The notes under the pieces are model-generated. The model was not told the DNA's origin, searched no databases, and saw only the letters and a list, made by a program, of their open reading frames with translations. The position numbers and the translations under genes are program-made. This document shows, piece by piece, positions 37,825 to 46,846 of a stretch of 64,000 bases of DNA. This DNA comes from Sinorhizobium chiapasense (GTDB taxonomy: Bacteria > Pseudomonadota > Alphaproteobacteria > Rhizobiales > Rhizobiaceae): the NCBI RefSeq assembly GCF_036488675.1, contig NZ_CP133150.1, forward strand, positions 186,001 to 250,000. Reading direction: 5' to 3'. Position 1 is the first letter of the stretch, and the number at the start of each line of letters is the position of its first letter.

Positions 37825-40419
37825 TCAGGCCAACAAAGCGCGGTGCGCCCTCAAAACCAGTGGACGAAAAACAATATTATAGAAGTGAGGCGTTGGGAAC
37901 TGTGGCAGATCAACAGGTCGAATTGTCGCGATGCTTGCCTCTGACTGGCACCGATAAATCTCGCCCGTCCGATCAATTTCCTTCAGGTCGAGCGCGTTTG
38001 ACACATCACTACGCACGCTTCCTGCATGGTTCAATAATTGTACCTTCTCGATTTGCAGCCATTCGTAGTGCTCTCCCAACAACATTTTCACGCTGACGCC
38101 GCTTACATATGGGAGCATCACGAAGAAATAGCCATCGTGCAGATGCTGTGCTCTAAGCACGAAACCTCTCGACTCTTGTTCCTTCCCTACGCAGATTTTC
38201 AGAGGCGTGAAACGTATATCCATATCGTCTGACACCAGGTCCAATTGGAACCCCCGCTGCATTAGAGCGCTGAACGTAAAATCAAGGCCCAAGACGCGCG
38301 TCTCATATGCACCAAGCCGGTAAGGCGACGGCAGGCCCTTCACATTCTTAAAAGCAGTTTCTAAACTATAAATCGTCTTTCTTCGATCTGGTCCCATCAA
38401 CTTGTCATGCTGGAAGTCTTTAAAATATTCCAGCTCTGCTTCGATAGGCATGTAGACGTGACGGAATAAGGCTGCGTGCGCGGCGCGCTGCAAGACAGAA
38501 TGGTCGTGCTTCACGCCAGCCTCGCCAAAAAACGTGCTTGCATCACGGATAAATCGCAAGCATTCAGCCTGGACATTGGCGACTTTTTCGTATTGCCTGT
38601 CACTCAGTTTGATCTCTTCAAAAATTGGCTCTCCTTCCGAATCATAGTCAATAACCGCTCCTTCCTTGAAGGTGCAGCTTTGCTCAAATAAATCGTGATC
38701 ACACCAGGGCGTCGTAATAAGTGCTTTAATGTTCGCCGGACGGTGGGGCTCGTCAGAGGCGACTACATAGCGTCCCAAGATGTCGATTTTCAATTCTTCT
38801 TTGAAGGTGCGGATCAAATATTGCTGCGTTTGGCCGATATAGCCTGTATCTGCCAAAATAATTGTATCACCTTCCTCTAACTCCAATTCCTTTGACATAT
38901 AGCGCTTCAAGCGGACGCGCAAAGCAGCTGAGTGCTTGAATATCAACTCCAAAATATCGTCATCGTGCAGCAGCTCATGGAACGACGTCTGTGGATCAGA
39001 AGAGCGATGAGCGATCCGTATCAACAATTCAGTCAGTTCAGGTGGGAGCAACAGCTGTTCGGCAATTGCATGAAAACTGTAATACTTTGGTTTGATTCCG
39101 CTGATGTAGTAATCGACGTCAGCGCGGGTTTTGAAAGAGGCAGCGATCGCAACGAATTTGCGGATTCGTACCGGCTTTCCCACGGGCCGACGCGCATACG
39201 CTTCACATGCAGCTGCAAGAAGATAAGCGTCACGCAATAGAAAGAAGACCTTTACTCGCTTGCCACGCTGTTGTAGCGCTTCGACCTCGTCCATAAGAAA
39301 TTGGGCATAGGCGTATAGAACCGGACCAAACGACATGTAGCCAATCATTGTCTCCGGCGCGTAGGGCTGCAGGTCTGCTACAGAAAACACTGGCCGAAAC
39401 GGGCTATAGCGCGGCAGTGCCATGGTTTCCGGTGCCGCCTGCCCCATTACAATCAAGGACGATGCCGCATGCTGTAGGCGCAAGAAGTTTGCAACGTCAC
39501 GATTAAACTGCAGGAAATGCAGAGCATGCATGCCTAACTCGCGCGGTGCTTGTACATCTGATGCGTCATTATCTCCGATATGAAGTATTTGGGATGAAGG
39601 CACCCCACACTCTTTGATTACGATCGGAAAAAGAGCAGCGCTTTTCGCCGTGCCGTAATCGACAGAACAATAAATCTTGCTAATTGCCTGCATTACGTCT
39701 GCGGGTAAATGTCGCGTCAAAAGGCGCCTTAAGTCACCTTCCCGCAGATAGGTATCGCTCACGACGATAATTTTAATGCCACGCGTGTACGCCTGCCTTA
39801 TCAGGTCCACGCACGGAGAGAATGCGAAGCAAACATTCATTTCGGCCTGGATTTCCGCCTCGGCCAGTTGCGCCTGCGCCTCATCAGAAAGCGATGTAAA
39901 CGATCGATAAATATCACGGATATCGATCTGCCTAGATCCGGTCTCTAAGAGCTTTGCCCGATAGGCACGCGCAGCAGCACTGATGCGCTGATAGGGAGTT
40001 ATCCCTAGCCGTCGGGCAGTAGGATTATCGGCCAGCAAGGCAAAAACGTCTCTAGGTGCCGCGGTCTTGCGCCACAGCAACGTATCGAAGCAGTCTAGTG
40101 AAAGTACCTTCACGGAATGCCCAAAGTTATCCAAAATATGCGCCATATCGTTGGCTTTTATTTGCGCCTTATGCTGCCCATCGCGCATGTCGCTCCGGGA
40201 CGGACGGTGCTCCGGTTTTAGCCGCTGGGTGGTTCTTTTGGTTGGATTGGTTAGATCCAACGAGTTTTCGGCTCCCCGCCCGTCTCGGGGCAGACCCCGC
40301 AAAATCTCGCTATATGCGTCGGGATCAAGCACATCTTCCATATAGACAGTTTGGGAAGGCCGTTGATCAATATCAGTTTGCTGTATCTTGGCGGCCAAGC
40401 GATCCAGTATGTGCTGCAT
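37825..40419 (-). CDS. Large HAD-domain protein, probable glycan or surface-molecule enzyme
   Basis: An 864-residue protein. A HAD hydrolase domain occupies about residues 100-315: motif I VLSLDCFDTLLWRK (nucleophile Asp), IIVVSDTYL (motif II) and ILHIGDNDASDVQAPRELGM (motif IV). The following 500 residues include a second domain with RVKVFFLLRDAYLLAAACEAY and GDTIILADTGYIGQTQQYL, a layout shared by long HAD proteins found in bacterial polysaccharide clusters. The start is at 40419. The DNA is visibly richer in A+T than the 20-28 kb operon, which suggests separate acquisition. The substrate is unknown. Confidence 0.8.
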   Translation of the reverse strand: MQHILDRLAAKIQQTDIDQRPSQTVYMEDVLDPDAYSEILRGLPRDGRGAENSLDLTNPTKRTTQRLKPEHRPSRSDMRDGQHKAQIKANDMAHILDNFGHSVKVLSLDCFDTLLWRKTAAPRDVFALLADNPTARRLGITPYQRISAAARAYRAKLLETGSRQIDIRDIYRSFTSLSDEAQAQLAEAEIQAEMNVCFAFSPCVDLIRQAYTRGIKIIVVSDTYLREGDLRRLLTRHLPADVMQAISKIYCSVDYGTAKSAALFPIVIKECGVPSSQILHIGDNDASDVQAPRELGMHALHFLQFNRDVANFLRLQHAASSLIVMGQAAPETMALPRYSPFRPVFSVADLQPYAPETMIGYMSFGPVLYAYAQFLMDEVEALQQRGKRVKVFFLLRDAYLLAAACEAYARRPVGKPVRIRKFVAIAASFKTRADVDYYISGIKPKYYSFHAIAEQLLLPPELTELLIRIAHRSSDPQTSFHELLHDDDILELIFKHSAALRVRLKRYMSKELELEEGDTIILADTGYIGQTQQYLIRTFKEELKIDILGRYVVASDEPHRPANIKALITTPWCDHDLFEQSCTFKEGAVIDYDSEGEPIFEEIKLSDRQYEKVANVQAECLRFIRDASTFFGEAGVKHDHSVLQRAAHAALFRHVYMPIEAELEYFKDFQHDKLMGPDRRKTIYSLETAFKNVKGLPSPYRLGAYETRVLGLDFTFSALMQRGFQLDLVSDDMDIRFTPLKICVGKEQESRGFVLRAQHLHDGYFFVMLPYVSGVSVKMLLGEHYEWLQIEKVQLLNHAGSVRSDVSNALDLKEIDRTGEIYRCQSEASIATIRPVDLPQFPTPHFYNIVFRPLVLRAHRALLA

Positions 40420-40429
40420 AGTTACCCCG

Positions 40430-40859
40430 CTTACAGATGGACGTCGCCATTGCCGCGAGTACGATGCCGTCTGGGCCAGCCCGCATTTGGCGACGTTGTC
40501 TCAACGAACTGCGCCCACGACGGGTCGCGCGTGAATGAGGATCGGATCGACCCTTGCGGCGACGCAAGCATGACCGCGCAAAATGCCTCCTCAATTTCAT
40601 GGCGGCCGATCGCCGATCCTTTGACGGGATTGCAATTGGCGTGCCGTACTTCCGCGTCAACAAGAGGCCTCGGCGATCTTCTGGGTGGCGGGCAACTGGG
40701 GCTGTCGCCAACAGCCGGTCTTCGGGTGGCGATCTGCCAAATCCTGAGCTTGGCGACCAGCGAAGAACGACCTCGAGCGCCATTTCCAGCCCGACAAAGA
40801 CCAGAGGAAGCGCCTTGTGATGGCGAGCCGAAAAAAACCAGGAACCACACTACCCGATG
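40430..40859. other. Stretch without a recognisable gene
   Basis: Minus-strand frames remain open over 100 codons (40431-40850, 40373-40783) but match no family I know. It leads into a mosaic of small copies of genes found at 48-62 kb and is probably decayed coding DNA. Confidence 0.4.
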
Positions 40860-40900
40860 GCGGATATTCGAAGATCGACATATCGGTGTGCCAAACCGCT
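40860..40900 (-). pseudogene. TauD-like dioxygenase fragment
   Basis: The complement encodes AVWHTDMSIFEYP, the iron-binding HxD block. The DNA is nearly identical to 48886-48927 in the intact dioxygenase gene. The match ends abruptly at 40900. Confidence 0.85.
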
Positions 40901-40941
40901 TGAATATCGAACCCTTTCAATTACTACGCCGGCCAACTCGA
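40901..40941 (+). pseudogene. Peptide-type binding-protein fragment
   Basis: Twenty-four bases (40918-40941) are identical to 61832-61855 within the binding-protein gene, and about 16 bases before that are similar. The fragment is sandwiched between the TauD and GntR pieces. Confidence 0.75.
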
Positions 40942-41070
40942 GCATGGGCGGGGAGCGTTCGTGGAGCGTCGCGTACAATACGGACTTGGCGCCGAATCTT
41001 TCTTTATGACTAACCTGCGCGAGGCACTACCTCTGATCACCGCAAGGTTCAGTGAGACGGAGCTTCAATA
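40942..41070 (+). pseudogene. GntR/PhnF regulator fragment
   Basis: Plus-strand text GRGAFVERRVQYGLGAESFF then MTNLREALPL matches the region after the helix-turn-helix of the regulator at 53658-54386 (RGAFVERRIQYGLGAESSFMANL). Only this stretch is present. Confidence 0.82.
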
Positions 41071-41189
41071 AAAACCTCAATGCCAGTCGAGGCTGCAATT
41101 TGCAGGAGCCCGAACGTGCAATGCGCGGCTATTCGGCAACGTCTGCGGCGCCGACGAGTTGAAGCAGGACCCTGATTTCGATCCGTTCA

Positions 41190-41330
41190 GCGTAGTTTTG
41201 TGTCCATCACGTCCCGGAGCCAGTCGCCAAGGAGTCTGATCGATAGTGTGGTGAGCACGATTACCGCAACAGGGACAGCAGCCCCTCTACCAAGAGCTGC
41301 GAGTAGCGAACTCAGCCACGCTTCACGACA
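41190..41330 (-). pseudogene. DppC-type permease C-terminal fragment
   Basis: The complement encodes VIVLTTLSIRLLGDWLRDVMDTKLR and a stop, almost identical to the last residues of the permease at 52647-53519; the similarity continues some 15 bases past the stop. The rest of the gene is absent. Confidence 0.85.
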
Positions 41331-41435
41331 TCATCCTTCTTCCAGGTCACGTTGACCAAAGTAGAACAATCTAAAACGCGTCCTGGTCGCCTGGTCGGCG
41401 GAACCCGATTGGTACAGCTCCAGAGCGGTCCCGCT

Positions 41436-42824
41436 TCATCCATCACGATCGACGAAGCCTACTGCGGGCACAACAGGATCATTTCCCATTTGGTTCGTCC
41501 GCTTGTTCTCGGGTCGCGTTAACCCAAGATTTTCACGGAGCGTAGCTCCACTATATTCAGAGCGAAACAAATTTCTCCGCCGAAGCTCGGGAACAACAAG
41601 TTGAAAAAAATCATCCAAACCGTCGGGGAACACAGGAGGCATTATAATAAACCCATCTGCGGCGCCCTCCGTAAAAAAGCGTTCCATTTGGTCGACAATT
41701 TCTGCGGTCGAGCCAACGCAAACCAAATGTCCTCTTCCAATGCTGAGGAGAGCTGTGAGTTGCCGAATCGTGAAATGCCTCTCCTTCGCAGTATCGATCA
41801 GCAGTTTCTGACGACTCTGCATGTTGTTTGTTTCACCTAAGTCATCGGGAACCGGATCGTCGAGCGAATGTTTATCGACATCGAATACGTAACCGAGGAG
41901 TCGCTTAGCCAGTTCAAGAGCAATGTCTTCGTGGATTAGCGATTGAAGCGTACGCAGTTTTTCCTCAGCTTCTTCTGCAGTCGGTGCCACGAGTGGAACG
42001 ATCCCAGGCATCACAACAAGGTCCGCATCAGATCGACCGAAGTCCCTTGAGAACGCCTTGACCGATTTATAAAACGCCTTCGCGTCCTCGATGCTTTGCT
42101 GCGCCGTAAAGATCAGTTCGCCATATTGCCCTGCGAACCTGGCACCCGTCGGCGAGCTACCTGCCTGTGCAAGGACGGGATATCCTTGTGGCGAACGGGA
42201 TATATTCAGAGGTCCGCGAGCTGCAAAATATTTCCCACTGTGGTTCAAGAAGTTCATTTTCTGCGGGTCGAAATATAGCCCGGATTCACGCTCCATAATA
42301 AATGCATCGTCCGCCCAACTATCCCACAATCCTTCAACGACCTCCAAGAATTCGGCTGCACGTTGGTATCGTTCCTCGTGGGGAGGAAGCGCTTGTAGGT
42401 TGAAGTTTTGCGCTTCAAACGGATTTGCCGAGGTAACGATGTTCCAGCCGACGCGACCGCGGCTCAGGTGGTCGATCGATGCAAATACGCGCGCAAGATG
42501 ATAAGGCTGATTGAATGTGGTCGATGCTGTAGCGACTAAACCAATGTTCTTGGTGGTCATGGCCAAGGCTGCCAGCAAGGTGGTAGGCTCGAACCCGACA
42601 ATTCGGCCGGAACGCGACATCGCTTCGACCGTTGATTCACGAACACCGGCAGTGTCAGCTATGAATACAAAATGCAACGCGGACGCCTCCGCTTTTGCCG
42701 TATAGGATTTATACCGTTCGATATTAGCGCCCGCATCCGAATGCGCGTTCATGTGGCGCCATCCAGCCTCGTGATGGCCACCCGGACGCAGAAAAGCACC
42801 TAGTACCATTTGGTCTGCAGACAT
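41436..42824 (-). CDS. NtaA/DszA-family FMN monooxygenase
   Basis: A 462-residue LLM-class monooxygenase related to the one at 20876-22216. Motifs: VLGAFLRPGGHHEAGWRH at the start, IGLVATASTTFNQPYHLARVFASIDHLSRGRVGWNIVTS (quoted around 90-130), FAARGPLNISRSPQGYPVLAQAGSS and ADGFIIMPPVFPDGLDDFF. The ATG at 42824 has GGAGAGAG upstream; the longer frame to 42902 has no support. It stands alone with no partner reductase or transporter. The substrate is unknown; an organosulfur or amine compound is typical of the family. Confidence 0.88.
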   Translation of the reverse strand: MSADQMVLGAFLRPGGHHEAGWRHMNAHSDAGANIERYKSYTAKAEASALHFVFIADTAGVRESTVEAMSRSGRIVGFEPTTLLAALAMTTKNIGLVATASTTFNQPYHLARVFASIDHLSRGRVGWNIVTSANPFEAQNFNLQALPPHEERYQRAAEFLEVVEGLWDSWADDAFIMERESGLYFDPQKMNFLNHSGKYFAARGPLNISRSPQGYPVLAQAGSSPTGARFAGQYGELIFTAQQSIEDAKAFYKSVKAFSRDFGRSDADLVVMPGIVPLVAPTAEEAEEKLRTLQSLIHEDIALELAKRLLGYVFDVDKHSLDDPVPDDLGETNNMQSRQKLLIDTAKERHFTIRQLTALLSIGRGHLVCVGSTAEIVDQMERFFTEGAADGFIIMPPVFPDGLDDFFQLVVPELRRRNLFRSEYSGATLRENLGLTRPENKRTNQMGNDPVVPAVGFVDRDG

Positions 42825-43799
42825 AGCTCTCTCCTTCAAAGGCTCTGCTCCACGTGATAGGCGGCGGCTCAGCGGTGATTGGGGCCAGATATGTTGCGTC
42901 ATTCATTGGGGTCTCTGCCGCATGCGGAACCTGATGGTTCATTTCACCAAACAACCCGCTCTGACATTTCCGGGTCAGTCAGGCACAACAACAATTGCTA
43001 CCAAACCAAACAGCACAATGATTTGGGATGATTTGCTTCTCGGCGCCGCCTGGCCAATCACGAGATCGGTTCACGTTCCGATAAACCGACATGTAGCCTT
43101 CGGGATGACGTGTCAGCCGCCGCTCGCAATCGCCTTAACGCTCAACGTCCAGGCCGATGACGGCCGCTGGTTGCAGGTGAGCGATTGTGAGTGTCGTCGC
43201 CGATTATACGGATTCAGCATTCCGACCGCACGGGTGATGCCCATCCTTTAGAATGCGAATCTCGCGCCGACCTGACATTTTGCTTTCCTTCCTTCTCTCC
43301 AGCGATCGCCATACCACTCGCGACAAGAATATCGGTGGGCAGGTTTCTGCCGCCTCGCGACGAAGGAACTTCAAAACTCGTGCCAACTCCGCAGAAGGAG
43401 CCGCAGAAAATGTTCTGCAAACAATTCAATGGCTTAAATAGAGTGCAGCAGGCAGCCGCCCAACACCACGGTATCATGGAGTCGACAAAACCCGACAGTA
43501 TGTCGGAGTTCCGGTTTAGATTAGGTGCGAGCGCCTTTGATCCGGCTTTGTATACAAGGCTTATTTGGGAACTTCAGCCGTGGATTTGATCGCCTGCAAT
43601 TGTTCGAGCGATCGGGATTTTTAGTGGATACGGATTACACCGACGCGTTTGGAAGCAATCTTGCCTGTGATCCAAATGCATGGCTTCGGAAATCGCAAGG
43701 CTGGGCCGGTGGACGTGCCCGATTCAAAGAAGCCAACATTTTCCACATGATCAACGGCCGCGCTGTCGAGGCGGTCGAAAGTCGGCCTTGAGCAGACAT
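42825..43799. other. Long stretch without a clear gene
   Basis: Nearly 1 kb. Plus-strand frames at 43191-43589 and 43525-43791 are open (the second includes DTDYTDAFGSNLACDPNAWL) but belong to no family I recognise and show no good start signals. Decayed coding DNA is likely. Confidence 0.4.
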
Positions 43800-43960
43800 G
43801 GACGAACCGGTCGAAGACTGGGAGCCGGATTTCGATATGCGACGCGGCATTCGCATGGTGCGGGGAGTAGCACCAGTGCGAATGCCGGTGCGTTTGTCTC
43901 CCTTCGCCGACGAACTCTTCTCATCTTGGATCAGCGGCCTGCGCTGTCGGTGACGGCCGC
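43800..43960 (+). pseudogene. Possible TniQ-like remnant
   Basis: The frame reads EDWEPDFDMRRGIRMV, then RLSPFADELFSSWIS, similar to the PxPDELLxSWLxR start of TniQ transposition-accessory proteins. It breaks after 15 more residues. Evidence is limited to this short motif. Confidence 0.4.
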
Positions 43961-44472
43961 CGGAGGCATGCCGGGAAGAGAACAAGGAAGGAGGTCCCAC
44001 CCCCAGCGATTGCACGAAATGGCAGCAGATGGTGAAGCGCGCATCCCGGTCGATTTGGACCGGCATGGCGTCGGCCATTGTCACGGGAGCTTCGGGGGGA
44101 ACTGGGCGAAAAACCATCGAGGGCGCGGCGAAGTAAATCGGTTCAGGTGGCCGTTTTCACCAGCAATGTACGGACCGAGCCTCTTGCGTTCGAAGCTGAA
44201 CGAGAATGTTGGAAGCCCGACAAAACCGGCCGGCAGGTCCGGGCTGCGGGAATGGATAAGTGGTGCAAGACAACCGGTGCCCCAATCCGGCATGCAACTT
44301 GCTTCGACGATTTTCGCGCGGTGGACGGTAGTGGCACCCGCTAAGCGGCTCGTGCAGAACACGCCCTATGCGGCAGCCATGGCAGGCGTGTCTGCTGGGT
44401 AGTGTCAGTGGAGGTGAGACAGCATGATGGGAGCATTCTGATGCGCGGAAGCACGTGCTGTTCCGGTCTACG

Positions 44473-44604
44473 ATGGCTCAAGCCAAGATACCGCTGCGCG
44501 GCTGCGATCTGCAATGGTGCGAAATCGACAGCGAAGACGATCTTCGTCTTGGGGACATTTCCGGAGAACTCCTGTGCAACAACACACTTGTAGCGGCTCG
44601 CTAA
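44473..44604 (+). pseudogene. Nucleotidyltransferase C-terminal remnant
   Basis: A 43-codon frame with QWCEIDSEDDLRL, the WxEIDxxEDLxxA end motif of sugar-phosphate or phosphonate/choline-phosphate nucleotidyltransferases, followed by a stop. The large catalytic part is not present upstream in any frame I can follow. Its place directly before a CDP-alcohol phosphatidyltransferase makes a CTP-dependent activating enzyme a natural original function. Confidence 0.5.
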
Positions 44605-44621
44605 CGATCATGGAGAGAGCT

Positions 44622-45227
44622 ATGCTTCGGCACCTATTGGATCCAGCAAACGCCATCACGGCGGCTGGTATTTTCTTTTCTTCTTTCGCGGTTTACCTCG
44701 CGTTGGCGGGCCGCACGGAGGTCGCCGTTGCCGTGGCACTCTGGGCCATGCTGGCTGACCATCTCGACGGCGCGGTTGCAATCCGCATTGTCAATCGACC
44801 TCCTGAGAAGGCAAAAATGGGCAAGAGCCTAGACGGTTTCGCGGATATCATCTATGGAGCCGTGTTCCCTGTTGTGTGTATCATTACCGCAAGCAATGCG
44901 TCTCTGCTTTCGCTGCTTACTGGGACAGCACTATTGCTGGCAGGCGCTATAAGGCTCAGCTATTTTAGCAATTTTGGTCTATCCGAAGACAATAAATTTA
45001 CTGGCCTCCCCCTCTCTTATGACGTTCCCTTGCTTGCAGTATTATTTCTAATAAAATCTGCACTTGGTGGTCAGTTCAACACCATTCTAAATATCCTCTT
45101 CCTTGTCATGTCTGTGTTCCACGTCTCATCAATCCAAATCCCGGCTCCCGGGAAGCTCATGTACGTTGCTATCCTTGTCTTCAGTGTAGCGGCCTCCGCG
45201 TCGCTCGTTGCCGGAGCACTTGCATGA
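44622..45227 (+). CDS. CDP-alcohol phosphatidyltransferase family membrane protein
   Basis: About 201 residues with five or six hydrophobic segments. The family motif (D-x2-D-G-x2-A ... G-x3-D-x3-D) is present as DHLDGAVA followed by GKSLDGFAD, in the first cytoplasmic loop. GGAGAGA sits just before the ATG at 44622; a second ATG at 44610 is possible. These enzymes transfer a phospho-alcohol from a CDP-linked donor to an acceptor alcohol, usually in lipid head-group synthesis but also in some phosphonate pathways. It overlaps the next gene by 4 bases. Confidence 0.82.
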   Translation: MLRHLLDPANAITAAGIFFSSFAVYLALAGRTEVAVAVALWAMLADHLDGAVAIRIVNRPPEKAKMGKSLDGFADIIYGAVFPVVCIITASNASLLSLLTGTALLLAGAIRLSYFSNFGLSEDNKFTGLPLSYDVPLLAVLFLIKSALGGQFNTILNILFLVMSVFHVSSIQIPAPGKLMYVAILVFSVAASASLVAGALA

Positions 45228-46843
45228 CAAGCATTGCTCTTTCTCCAATTGCGGCCCTGTGGGGGATTGTCGGCGCCAACACACACGGCACCAGGGAGAT
45301 GGGGGCCGTGTTGCAACACCGCGGCTGTAACGTGGCCATGGAGGAGCGACCGACTTTCTCTTTTGGCGCTCGCCACTCCGCTCAGATCGCGCCTATTGCT
45401 GTCGATGACGACATCGCCGTCGTTTATTCGGGTTTTCCATTTGTCGTTGATGAAGAGACCAGAATGCCACGTTATCTTTCGGCTGAAGGCATCCGGACCG
45501 AATACGTCAGGCTTGGCCTCGATTTCTTCCGAGTTCTATGCGGTCACTATGCAATTGCAGTCTACTCCCGAAATTATCACCGGCTGATCCTTGTTCGTGA
45601 CGCTTTCGGCGCGCAAAGTCTTTCATGGGTCGCGTCGAATGACAATTTTGCTTTCTCAACGGAATATAAGGCACTGTTGTCCCTGCCATGGGTTAACCGT
45701 AGCCTTGATCATGATGCTGCCCGCCGCTTCGTCCATGACGGATGGGCGCCGGCCGGGCGAACCTTTCTGCGACAGGTTTCTATGGTGCTGCCGGGATCCC
45801 TCCTCATATGGCAGAATGGAAATGTTGAGAGAATCCATCTGCGCGAAGGTCTGTGCGATAGACGCCCCCCGTTCAAATCGGTCTCAGTTGCTCAAGTTAA
45901 TAGCGCGGTTCGAGAGACGATCGGTTGGCATGCGAACGATTTTGCGCCGAGATATGGGGTGATGCTTAGTAGCGGCGTCGACTCCGCTGTAATTGCGGCG
46001 ACCCTAAGGCGAATTCGAGGCGATACTGAGGTTCACACATTCACCGTTGGCTACGGTCACGACGATCCGGAGATCATCGGCGCGAGTGCGACGGCGAGTC
46101 TTCTTGGAACACATCACCATGAAATCATCGTTCAACCCGACGCGCTCACAACACTGCTGAAGGACACTATTATCGCCGTCGATAATCCTGGTGGATATGA
46201 TGAATTCCCATGCCTCTATGCCTTGCACCAGACGGCTCGAAATTTTGTTGACATCATTTTTTCTGGCAATGCTGCTGACACTTTGTTTGCCGGTATGCCG
46301 TATCATCAGCCTTTGCTTGCAACAGATGGCGCAATCCATCGGCGGCTTTGCAAGGACCTCACTGGTCGCGACGAGCGCCTTGCGGCGCAGGAGCTCTTGG
46401 CTGGTAGGCACGGTCTCTCCTTTAGGATGCCGTACGCGGAACGAATTCTGACAGACTTGGCGCTTGAGATCCCTGACTTTCAGAAACTCAGCCATGCGAA
46501 CAACAAGATAATCTTTCGCGAGGCGGCGCGGCAAATCCTACCCGACGAAATCACCATGCGCCCCAAGCGGATTCAGCACCTCCGCTACGACAACGACATG
46601 TGGTCTTGGCTGGCCGAAAGGGTTGATTGGATCCGCTCGAATTCGATTCTTTCGAAGCATTCCCTCGAAGTGCTCGAACGGATTGTCATGCTTCCCTCTG
46701 GTACTGCCGAACTTACCGAAGAGAGTTTCAAAACTGCTTGGAACCTAGTCTCGCTTGCGACGTGGGCGAGCATCTACCTCGATGGTAGTCACCAACTTGA
46801 GCTGGTGACATTCGACATAACAATCGATATCGACCGGAGATGA
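45224..46843 (+). CDS. Asparagine-synthase-like amidotransferase lacking the N-terminal cysteine
   Basis: A 539-residue AsnB-like protein. The N-terminal class II glutaminase domain is recognisable (LWGIVGANTHG, FGALHS-like blocks, LILVRDAFGAQSLSW) but begins MTSIALSPIAALWGIVG instead of MCGI, so the nucleophilic Cys2 is replaced and there is a short extension. The synthetase domain is intact: MLSSGVDSAVIAATL (PP-loop) at about residue 246, DEFPCLYALH and the IFSGNAADTLFAG block. Loss of glutaminase activity with a working ATP-adenylating domain is characteristic of beta-lactam synthetase-like and other secondary-metabolite enzymes. It is translationally coupled to both neighbours. Confidence 0.88.
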   Translation: MTSIALSPIAALWGIVGANTHGTREMGAVLQHRGCNVAMEERPTFSFGARHSAQIAPIAVDDDIAVVYSGFPFVVDEETRMPRYLSAEGIRTEYVRLGLDFFRVLCGHYAIAVYSRNYHRLILVRDAFGAQSLSWVASNDNFAFSTEYKALLSLPWVNRSLDHDAARRFVHDGWAPAGRTFLRQVSMVLPGSLLIWQNGNVERIHLREGLCDRRPPFKSVSVAQVNSAVRETIGWHANDFAPRYGVMLSSGVDSAVIAATLRRIRGDTEVHTFTVGYGHDDPEIIGASATASLLGTHHHEIIVQPDALTTLLKDTIIAVDNPGGYDEFPCLYALHQTARNFVDIIFSGNAADTLFAGMPYHQPLLATDGAIHRRLCKDLTGRDERLAAQELLAGRHGLSFRMPYAERILTDLALEIPDFQKLSHANNKIIFREAARQILPDEITMRPKRIQHLRYDNDMWSWLAERVDWIRSNSILSKHSLEVLERIVMLPSGTAELTEESFKTAWNLVSLATWASIYLDGSHQLELVTFDITIDIDRR

Positions 46844-46846
46844 ACC

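Noticed and set aside
43680..44402. 240-codon plus-strand open frame
   Set aside because: Composition is unlike a real protein (Arg, His and Gly rich), it has no start signal, and a different frame in the same DNA shows a short TniQ-like match.
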